From the NCBI GenBank assembly GCA_022779285.1, contig JALFST010000039.1, forward strand, positions 1 to 33,965: DNA of 33,965 nt. Direction: 5' to 3'. The DNA comes from Peptoniphilaceae bacterium. Its GTDB lineage: Bacteria; Bacillota; Clostridia; Tissierellales; Peptoniphilaceae. The position numbers were made by a program, and so were the translations under genes. Positions 11,223 through 17,475 of this stretch are shown piece by piece (positions within the stretch are counted from its first letter, which is position 1; every line of letters begins with the position of its first letter). The notes under the pieces were generated by a model. That model did no database searches. It saw only the letters and a program-made list of their open reading frames with translations, and had not been told where the DNA came from.

Positions 11223-11666
11223 TTATCCGATCTCCTCTTCCAAAAATTTTCTTAAATCTTGCTTGGACAGCTGTTGAACCTTGATCAGATTCTCCTCTGA
11301 TGCAAAAAAATCCATCAGCCTTTGCAAAACGCCCAGATGAGCGTTCGGATCTTTAATGGCCAGATTAAAAACGATTTCCACATCCAGCGCTTTCTGATCT
11401 TCATCCATACGGAAGAAAGTAACAGGCTTTTGAAGACGCAAAACACAAATGCCGTTATCATGAATACGATCTGATTTGGCATGCGGAATTGCCGTAGGAA
11501 TTTTTGCTGGAAGGCCTGTCGGAAATTCTTTTTCTCTTTCCAGGCACAACTTAGCAAAATCTTCTTCAACCAAGCCCTCCTCCTGAAGGGCTTGGCCGCA
11601 GATCTGGATTGCTTCCTCTTTTGATTTTGCTGTAGCATCTACAATGACATAATTCGTTTTAGACAT
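11223..11666 (-). CDS. PTS fructose/galactitol-type IIA
   Basis: This 147-residue type-2 IIA phosphocarrier (PTS_EIIA_2) carries the active His in TAIPHAKSD near residue 66. I use the ATG at 11666 because AAGGAAAAAGG precedes it at a good distance; the longer frame starting at 11717 has no such site. It lies between the IIC gene (55 bp upstream) and the SIS gene (3 bp downstream). It would complete the Gat-type PTS together with the separate IIB and IIC. Confidence 0.9.
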   Translation of the reverse strand: MSKTNYVIVDATAKSKEEAIQICGQALQEEGLVEEDFAKLCLEREKEFPTGLPAKIPTAIPHAKSDRIHDNGICVLRLQKPVTFFRMDEDQKALDVEIVFNLAIKDPNAHLGVLQRLMDFFASEENLIKVQQLSKQDLRKFLEEEIG

Positions 11667-11721
11667 AACCTTTTTCCTTTGAATTTTCTTTTTCTGCAAC
11701 AATCCTGATGGATTCACACGA

Positions 11722-12978
11722 TCACCGGAAAAGCATATTCACGAAACATACGATGAGGTTTCCCGGATTCCAGCCAAAATGGGAGGCTGTTACTACGCCA
11801 TCAATTTGGACACCTGTTACGGCCAACATTTGTGTCGCTTGAGGAGCAAAAAGGTTGGCAAAGAAAAGCGTTATTGTCATCATAATCGTCATGCTGATTA
11901 AACTGCGAACGATATTTCCTTTGCTTGTCAAAACACACATGGGGGCTAAGTAACACACTTCTCCCAGGATACCTAAGGGGAAAAAACGCATGCCGGGAAT
12001 CAGAAAAGCCAGAAAAACAGTCACAGGAATCATGATAGCCGTGGCGGTAATACAGGCGGGATCTCCCAAACCAAGGGCAATATCCATGCCGATATAGATT
12101 TCGGCATCTTTGCCTAAGCGGCTGTGCATATAACTGTTGGCAGCTTGACCTAAAGGAGTCAAACCTTCCATCATGATGGAAACCATGCGCGGAATGAGAA
12201 CCATTGCAGCAGCAAGTCCCATAGAAACTTTTAAACCGTTCCCTAAGGATTGTTTGGTCAGCAGGGAGAGAACGGCGCCGACCAGAAGTCCGATAATGGC
12301 GGGATCCCCTAAGATTCCTAATTTTTCTCCAATTTTATCGAAATCAGCGTCCAGCTTGTTTAACCCGGGGATAAAATCAATTCCCTTATTAATCAGCCTG
12401 GTGATCGGATAGACCCAAGCGGAAAAAGCCAGTGTGGTACAAGTCGTTCCTTCCAATCCAAAAAACTCGCCCCATTGCGGCGCCAGCTTTTCTGCAAAAA
12501 ACAAGACAAGAATCCCGCAGGCCAAGGCCACCAAAAACCCTATGACTGCACTGCCGCTCAGGGCATAAGCAAGGGCCCCCGGAACTAAAAAGTGCATGAA
12601 ATTCCAGATATCCACGTTTAACACTTTCGTTATTTTCAAACGAACAAAAAGGAGGTTGATTAAAATAATAGCCGGTACTACAAACACGGCAAAGGGCACT
12701 GTCCAAGAAGCGGCGCCAAGACTGGCAAATCCGATCTCTAAGACATCAAAGCCTGAGCCCAAGCCTTTATAAAATTCCATGACCGGCTGCATGGAGCTGA
12801 TCATCAGATTCACTGCTAATACAAGCCCTTGAAATCCGATTCCCGTCATAAGTCCGGCCTTTAAAGCCTGACCGGGCTTCATTCGGAAAAACATACCTAA
12901 CAGCAGGATAACAAAAGGCAGGAGCACCGTCGCCCCCAGATCCATAAACCCTCGAATGAAAGATAAAACACCTGACAT
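11722..12978 (-). CDS. gatC: PTS galactitol-family IIC permease
   Basis: This integral membrane transporter of about 418 residues belongs to the galactitol PTS family and has around ten to twelve hydrophobic segments. The opening MSGVLSFIRGFMDLGATV and the internal GLGDPACITAT stretch are typical of GatC-type permeases. The ATG at 12978 has GAGAAGAGGCG upstream and is preferred over the GTG at 13008, which sits just after the SDR stop. It moves and phosphorylates a polyol or sugar together with IIA (11223) and IIB (10313). The substrate cannot be read from the sequence; known relatives take galactitol, pentitols and others. Confidence 0.9.
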   Translation of the reverse strand: MSGVLSFIRGFMDLGATVLLPFVILLLGMFFRMKPGQALKAGLMTGIGFQGLVLAVNLMISSMQPVMEFYKGLGSGFDVLEIGFASLGAASWTVPFAVFVVPAIILINLLFVRLKITKVLNVDIWNFMHFLVPGALAYALSGSAVIGFLVALACGILVLFFAEKLAPQWGEFFGLEGTTCTTLAFSAWVYPITRLINKGIDFIPGLNKLDADFDKIGEKLGILGDPAIIGLLVGAVLSLLTKQSLGNGLKVSMGLAAAMVLIPRMVSIMMEGLTPLGQAANSYMHSRLGKDAEIYIGMDIALGLGDPACITATAIMIPVTVFLAFLIPGMRFFPLGILGEVCYLAPMCVLTSKGNIVRSLISMTIMMTITLFFANLFAPQATQMLAVTGVQIDGVVTASHFGWNPGNLIVCFVNMLFR

Positions 12979-13021
12979 TTTTCGCCTCTTCTCTTTTTCA
13001 GTATTCACTCATTGTTTTCGT

Positions 13022-13777
13022 TCAGCTTACCGTTCTGCCGCCATCCAAAATGATGGTTTGTCCTTGAATATAGGAATTTTCCGGATCGGCTAAAAAGATC
13101 GCTAAATTTGCAACATCCATAGTAGTTCCAAAACGTCTCACAGGAATGGTCGACAAAACCTTGTCTAAAGCCTCTTGAGTGGGATAATTGACTCGCATCA
13201 TTTCTCCGGTATCAATAAGACGGGGAGCAATGCAGTTTACATTGACACCTTTTGGGCCCAATTCTTTTGCGAGACCCCGCATTAATCCATCTCCGCCGGC
13301 CTTAGAAGCCGGATAAGAAACCCCGCCGCCGGTTCCGCTAAAGTGAGAGGCGGAGCTGATGTAAACAATGGATCCTTTGTTGGTTAAAAAATCTTCATAA
13401 AAGGCCTTCACTCCGTAAAAGAGTCCATTCAGATTGATGTTGATCGTTCTTTGCCACTCATCAATTGAAATTTCATTGACCTTGTTTTTATAGGCTACAC
13501 CTGCACATAAAATAAGAAAGTCTACTCGACCGAATTCTTTTATGGTTGCTTCTCGCACCCGCACATTGTCCTCCGGTTTGGATACATCGCAAGCTACGAA
13601 GATACTTGGAATTCCTGTTGTTTCCTCGATTTCTTTTGATGTCTTTTCCCCAAGCTCCTTATTGTAGTCAACGATAACCGTCTTCACTCCTTTTTTTGCA
13701 AAGGATAGAGCAATTTCTTTTGCAATTCCGTGAGCAGCTCCTGTTAAGACTGCCACCTTATCTGTCCATTGATCCAT
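13022..13777 (-). CDS. short-chain dehydrogenase/reductase, probable polyol-phosphate dehydrogenase
   Basis: This classical SDR of 251 residues is NAD(P)-dependent. The cofactor motif TGAAHGIA is at residues 12-19 and CAGVAY, the NNAG equivalent, is near residue 91. A Ser sits in VYISSAS, and the catalytic Tyr and Lys are in YPASK near residue 155. Asp38 in VIVDYN at the end of beta-2 favours NAD. Within a Gat-type PTS operon the natural role is oxidation of the imported polyol phosphate to a ketose phosphate; that is inference from context. It lies 15 bp after the epimerase gene and 43 bp before the IIC start. Confidence 0.85.
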   Translation of the reverse strand: MDQWTDKVAVLTGAAHGIAKEIALSFAKKGVKTVIVDYNKELGEKTSKEIEETTGIPSIFVACDVSKPEDNVRVREATIKEFGRVDFLILCAGVAYKNKVNEISIDEWQRTININLNGLFYGVKAFYEDFLTNKGSIVYISSASHFSGTGGGVSYPASKAGGDGLMRGLAKELGPKGVNVNCIAPRLIDTGEMMRVNYPTQEALDKVLSTIPVRRFGTTMDVANLAIFLADPENSYIQGQTIILDGGRTVS

Positions 13778-13792
13778 TTTGTCCTCCTAACT

Positions 13793-14443
13793 TCAGTTTG
13801 CATTCACAAGAGAATGGAAAGCCCGAAAGGCTTTTCCAGTATCGCTCTTAAAAAGGGCGCCTCCTACAACCAAAAGATCGGCTCCGGCATCTTTCACGGC
13901 CTGAATGTTCTCCAAATTCAGGCCTCCATCCACCTCAATCCGGATGGGGCGAGAGCCGATTTTTTCTTTTAATTTCTTCACTTTTTCCAAGGTTTCGGGG
14001 AGGAAGGTTTGACCTTCGGTTCCGGGATTCACGCTCATTAAAAGCACATAGTCCACATAATCCAATAAATAATCCAAAGTGGCTAATCCGGTTCCGGGGC
14101 AAAGCACCAAGCCTGCCTTTCGTCCTGCTTGCCGGATTTTTTGTAAAAATTTATTGGGATGGGGACCGGATTCAATATGAAATGAAATCATTTCTGCGCC
14201 GGTGTCTAAAACGGCATCTAAATGCTTCTCCACATCCGCAACCATCATGTGTACATCAAAGGGTCTGTCGCTCGCCTTTTTCAAAGCGCGTAATTGGGCA
14301 GGGCCGAAAGCAATATGCGGAACAAAATTGCCGTCCATCATATCCAGATGCCAAATTTCACATCCCTGTTCATCCAATTGCTTTATTTCTTCTCCAAGCT
14401 GCAATAGATTTGCGGCAAAGAGAGAGGGTAATATTTTTGCCAT
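13793..14443 (-). CDS. rpe: ribulose-phosphate 3-epimerase-like protein
   Basis: This TIM-barrel epimerase of 216 residues keeps the family's metal ligands: His32 and Asp34 in HLDMMDG, His65 in DVHMMV, and Asp172 in VDGG. Asp34 and Asp172 are also the acid/base pair. It departs from housekeeping Rpe in two phosphate/substrate loops: SVNPGTEGQ replaces the usual SVNPGFGGQ, and VVGGALF replaces V-G-S-A-I-F. This suggests an operon-specific paralogue, perhaps for ribulose 5-phosphate from a pentitol or for a ketohexose phosphate as in AlsE. The ATG at 14443 has AAGGAG six bases upstream and is preferred over 14473. It is the first gene of the operon. Confidence 0.88.
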   Translation of the reverse strand: MAKILPSLFAANLLQLGEEIKQLDEQGCEIWHLDMMDGNFVPHIAFGPAQLRALKKASDRPFDVHMMVADVEKHLDAVLDTGAEMISFHIESGPHPNKFLQKIRQAGRKAGLVLCPGTGLATLDYLLDYVDYVLLMSVNPGTEGQTFLPETLEKVKKLKEKIGSRPIRIEVDGGLNLENIQAVKDAGADLLVVGGALFKSDTGKAFRAFHSLVNAN

Positions 14444-14481
14444 TTCTTTCTCCTTACATTTGAAATAATTCACTCTGCTCC

Positions 14482-14494
14482 GTCCGGACCGGAC
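14482..14494. promoter_or_regulatory. GC-rich palindrome in the leader of the polyol operon
   Basis: GTCCGGACCGGAC is a perfect 6-1-6 palindrome between the promoter (14522-14550) and the epimerase start (14443). At about 20-35 bases past the predicted transcription start, it is well placed for a repressor or a small leader hairpin. Confidence 0.4.
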
Positions 14495-14521
14495 CCGGCT
14501 TTATGCCTCAGGTTTGTTTTC

Positions 14522-14550
14522 AGTATAGGAGCGAAAGAAAAGCCTCTCAA
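14522..14550 (-). promoter_or_regulatory. sigma-A-type promoter of the polyol PTS operon
   Basis: On the minus strand TTGAGA (14545-14550) and TATACT (14522-14527) are separated by exactly 17 bases. The predicted start near 14515 gives a leader of about 70 bases to the epimerase ATG. This is the best promoter match in the window. Confidence 0.75.
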
Positions 14551-14688
14551 GCCGAAAAGCTTGCAGAGTCTCGGAAAAAAATTGACGTAGTCTCGAGAGT
14601 TTACAGGGGCAGGCTTTATCAAAATAAGCTGATCCATTGTTTTGCCTTTTGCAAGTCTGGAGGATATATGAATGAAGCAGTCAATTCG

Positions 14689-14719
14689 TTGGTTTATAAC
14701 TCGATGCTGATTGTATAAT
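14689..14719 (+). promoter_or_regulatory. possible promoter of the J-domain/HIRAN cassette
   Basis: A consensus TATAAT lies at 14714-14719 with TTGGTT at 14689-14694 as the nearest -35, a rather long 19-base spacing. It is about 100 bases upstream of the J-domain start. Nothing else stands out in the 375-bp gap between the divergent operons apart from the minus-strand promoter and palindrome. Confidence 0.4.
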
Positions 14720-14818
14720 AGTCATAGAACAAGAAAGGATTCGAAAGCGGAACACATGAGAATTTTCTCTTGGACAATTATTTAGACGAGAAAATAAACG
14801 CAATATGGCGGGTGAATT

Positions 14819-15625
14819 ATGGGACAAATCATCGAGCTGCCGGAAATAAAAAAATTGAAGCAGGAAATCCGAGAGCTGAAAAAGAGCTTGGAGGATTTTG
14901 TTCTTGAACGGGATGAGCTGAAATTGGTGATATGTGAGAATATAAAAACCGCATATATGCTTCATTTTGGCGGCATTGAATACCGTGTCTATAAAGCATA
15001 TTGTGAGTTTCTTCGTCTGCGAAGAAAAAAAGAGATGATTCAGGCGAAAAAAAATCATCAAGAAAGAATCTCCATGGATGCCATTGAAAATTGTCTTGAC
15101 ATAGAGTTTTTTGAGTATCAGGAAAAGCTAAATCATAAGATTACCGAAATGAACCGGGCGATGGAACGATCAAAGATGGAGATGCTGTCCGATGAGGAGA
15201 CAGAAGAGATCAAAAAATTGTACAGAAGCATAGTGAAGAGTTTACATCCTGATATCAATCCGGCAGCGTCTGATGCGGAAAAAGAGCTCTTTTATCATGC
15301 GACACAAGCCTATGAGCAAGGAGATATCAGTGCTTTACAGGTGATTTTGCAGATAGCCGGGACGGAAGAGAATATGGATCTTGCATCATCCTCTCTCATC
15401 ACATTGCGGAAAGAAAAACAAAGATTAACGAATTTAGTCGATCGGATTCAAGCGGATATAGAACGAATTAAAGAAAATCCGCCCTATACTTGGAAAATGT
15501 ATGTGGAGGACGAAAAGAAAAAAGCGGAAAGATTAGATGACTTAAGAAAAGAATTATTTAGCTTTCAAAATGCGATACGCACACAGGAAGAACAAATTTA
15601 TGAAGTAATGGGGCACGAAATATGA
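14819..15625 (+). CDS. coiled-coil protein with a J domain
   Basis: This is a soluble 268-residue protein. Long charged helices (about 8-40 and 190-262) flank a J-like segment whose LYRSIVKSLHPDINP holds the HPD tripeptide at residues 143-145. J domains stimulate the ATPase of Hsp70 partners through HPD. There is no Gly/Phe region and no zinc finger, so it is a specialised J protein, not DnaJ. No Hsp70 gene is nearby. The ATG at 14819 follows GGCGGGTG. Its stop overlaps the start of the HIRAN gene by four bases (ATGA), which indicates coupled translation and joint function. The family role is unknown. Confidence 0.85.
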   Translation: MGQIIELPEIKKLKQEIRELKKSLEDFVLERDELKLVICENIKTAYMLHFGGIEYRVYKAYCEFLRLRRKKEMIQAKKNHQERISMDAIENCLDIEFFEYQEKLNHKITEMNRAMERSKMEMLSDEETEEIKKLYRSIVKSLHPDINPAASDAEKELFYHATQAYEQGDISALQVILQIAGTEENMDLASSSLITLRKEKQRLTNLVDRIQADIERIKENPPYTWKMYVEDEKKKAERLDDLRKELFSFQNAIRTQEEQIYEVMGHEI

Positions 15626-16023
15626 ATGATTTGGTAAAAAAAGACCGGAATGAATTTGTTCCGTATCTTGTCGGGAAAGAATCTGGGCTTACTCTTCCGA
15701 TACCTTTTGAGCGTGATATTTTTCTCTTCGACACCTATGTAGCGGGCACGACACACATTGATGGAATTGAAGCGATTAGCGCATCTCTTTGCGAAGGAGA
15801 TAAACTTGTTTTTTATCGTGAGCCAGAAAATCCTCATGATCCGCAAGCAATTCGAATTGAAACGATTCAAGAGAAAAAAATCGGCTATGTCCCTCAACAA
15901 GACAACGTTATTTTTGCCAGACTCATGGATGCGGGGAAGTCTCTTTTTGGAAAAGTGATGGAGAAAGAGCTGCGAGGAAGCTGGCTAAAGATTGAAATTA
16001 AAATTTATCTTCATGAAAGTTAG
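15622..16023 (+). CDS. HIRAN-domain protein
   Basis: This 133-residue protein is essentially one HIRAN domain (about 36-128). Recognisable parts are YVAGTTHIDG near residue 40, GDKLVFYREPENPHDPQAI at 59-77, and KIGYVPQQDN at 86-95 followed by LMDAGK. In eukaryotic HLTF/Rad5 this fold binds DNA 3' ends at stalled forks. In bacteria it occurs alone or fused to DNA-processing enzymes. It is coupled to the J-domain gene by an ATGA overlap and followed nine bases later by the third gene. The domain call rests on motif recall; the function of stand-alone bacterial HIRAN proteins is not established. Confidence 0.8.
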   Translation: MNDLVKKDRNEFVPYLVGKESGLTLPIPFERDIFLFDTYVAGTTHIDGIEAISASLCEGDKLVFYREPENPHDPQAIRIETIQEKKIGYVPQQDNVIFARLMDAGKSLFGKVMEKELRGSWLKIEIKIYLHES

Positions 16024-16032
16024 AGGGAAATC

Positions 16033-16650
16033 ATGTACTACAAGAGCGAATGGGTTTGGAATAATATTTGCATACTGGATAGTCATGACATGAACATCGA
16101 ACCCCAGAGTGGTGATCATTGCTTCATCATTGGACATCATGTGAAGCATCAATCTGTCCTGGATCGGGCAGCGGAAATTCTCATTACGGGTGGATTCTGT
16201 TATTTTAACATCTTTGGAGAACAAGCGGAATTGTGGGAAGAAGCCATCTTAAAAAAAGCTGAGAAAAAAGATTTGCCTCAAATAGAGACAAGCAAAGTGG
16301 CCAGAGAGGAAATGTCCTATAACCTGGCTATGCTGGCCACCTTGAAGCCGGGATCCATGAATTATGTATTTTCCGATGATGAATATTTTACCGAGTATCT
16401 CGTGCAGGATGTACAGGATATAGTATCCGGGAAATCCAAATTCACTCCTTATGACTGGCAAAAATTTAGGCGCGGATTTGAATTTAACTATCATGGAAAA
16501 GATGCGATCATCAGCATTAGCAATGGAGTTGTGGTCGGTTTTCTTCGAGAGGCAAAGTCCTTCAGGACGATTATGGAAGGCTTTCGATATGAGCTGTTTG
16601 ATGGGAAAAGCTTCAATGAAATTTGGGAAGAAATCTCCAATACACCGTGA
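16033..16650 (+). CDS. protein of unknown family in the J-domain/HIRAN cassette
   Basis: I do not recognise this 205-residue protein. It is soluble and rich in aromatic residues. Residues 28-75 (DHCFIIGHHV, then ITGGFCYFNIFGEQAELWEE) look like a strand-helix-strand alpha/beta unit that could bind a nucleotide or form an enzyme pocket. Later parts (YVFSDDEYFTEYL near 111-123, FNYHGKDAIISISNGVVVGF near 151-170) look like a second beta-rich part. No signal peptide or membrane segment is present. AGAGGGAAATC precedes the ATG, nine bases after the HIRAN stop, so it is the third gene of the cassette. It may be the effector, with the HIRAN and J proteins as sensor and regulator, but that is speculation. 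Confidence 0.75.
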   Translation: MYYKSEWVWNNICILDSHDMNIEPQSGDHCFIIGHHVKHQSVLDRAAEILITGGFCYFNIFGEQAELWEEAILKKAEKKDLPQIETSKVAREEMSYNLAMLATLKPGSMNYVFSDDEYFTEYLVQDVQDIVSGKSKFTPYDWQKFRRGFEFNYHGKDAIISISNGVVVGFLREAKSFRTIMEGFRYELFDGKSFNEIWEEISNTP

Positions 16651-16699
16651 GAGCTCATTTTAAATAAAAACAGAACATAGAATTGTCGGATGAGTTGAT

Positions 16700-16960
16700 T
16701 CAAAATACACTTTTATGCAGTCGGCTTCGGACGAACTTTTCAATGGCTTTCTTTATAGGAGAGTTTTCGTATCCGTCAGCATCTTCTTAAAAATTTTCAT
16801 GATTTCTGCGAGGAGGTTCTCCTCCGGAAGGATTCAGGCTTAGTGGCGGTATCTTTGTTCTCCGGATTGTTCAAATACCCCCAAACGATAGACTGCATAC
16901 CCCGTTTGTCATAGCGAAAGATGCTTGCGCAGTTTCCGTGGGTCGTGAGTAAAGAAGGGC
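16700..16960 (-). pseudogene. decayed gene of unknown function
   Basis: Protein-like sequence on the minus strand moves through three frames. YDKRGMQSIVWGYLNNPEN lies around 16860-16920. LPEENLLAEIMKIFKKMLTD follows around 16775-16835, and DGYENSPIKKAIEKFVRSR ends with HKSVF and a TGA at 16700-16702. Each piece has natural amino-acid composition and the pieces follow in order, which suggests one broken gene. I do not recognise the family. Together with the small frame at 17082 this is all I can see in the 825-bp gap after the J-domain cassette. Confidence 0.4.
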
Positions 16961-16991
16961 ATAATTTTTTATAGCAGCAGCGGCAATATGA

Positions 16992-17033
16992 CAGAAGCAC
17001 CTCTGAACCTTCATCGGCTCGGAGGTGCTTCTG
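16992..17033 (+). terminator. strong hairpin, possible terminator
   Basis: CAGAAGCACCTC (16992-17003) pairs perfectly with GAGGTGCTTCTG (17022-17033) around an 18-base loop and is followed by TTTCTC. It lies 340 bp after the last gene of the J-domain cassette, so it may end read-through. The U-tract is short. Confidence 0.45.
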
Positions 17034-17081
17034 TTTCTCAGGAGATTCTGGTTCTCTTCTGTAGGGATTTGCTCTTCTTGT

Positions 17082-17195
17082 TCATGTCATGGTCCACTCA
17101 AATAGAGATTTGCTTAAGGTTTCCCCAACGCACTCGACCATATGATCTGTGAAATCCTTGGCCATTTTGTCAGTCTGATTTACGTCGTTCATCAT
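17082..17195 (-). CDS. possible 37-residue small protein
   Basis: A short frame begins ATG ATG AAC at 17195 and reads MMNDVNQTDKMAKDF, followed by a second half that contains CVGETLSKSLFEW and ends in TGA. Composition is protein-like and amphipathic. The upstream AAAGAAAGACC is a poor ribosome binding site. It may be a genuine small gene or the relic of a longer one; no family is recognised. Confidence 0.25.
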   Translation of the reverse strand: MMNDVNQTDKMAKDFTDHMVECVGETLSKSLFEWTMT

Positions 17196-17475
17196 AATGC
17201 GTTACGGTCTTTCTTTGACGGCACGATTCCATTATTTCATGTAGTTTACAGAAGTGATACCAAGAGGCCGCGACCTTGACGGACTATGATATACTGAGTA
17301 AACGATGAAGAAGAGGGATATCGCAATCTGATGATATCTTACGTCTTCGCTTATACTTTTACTCGGAGAAAGCTTTCTTTAATTTTGTTTTACAGATTCT
17401 CTTTTTCCATTGAACTGTGTAACGTATTTTTACTACATGAGAAAACAGCATATGCAGGCGGCCTTTAAGATTGAC

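Noticed and set aside
14668-14718. A 16-codon frame behind GGAGGATAT upstream of the J-domain cassette, as a possible leader peptide.
   Set aside because: It runs into the predicted -10 element, so it would lie upstream of the transcript start, and no attenuator-like hairpins follow.
14819-15625. The J-domain protein as the housekeeping DnaJ.
   Set aside because: It lacks the Gly/Phe linker and zinc-finger repeats, and the HPD segment is internal between coiled coils, not at the N-terminus.
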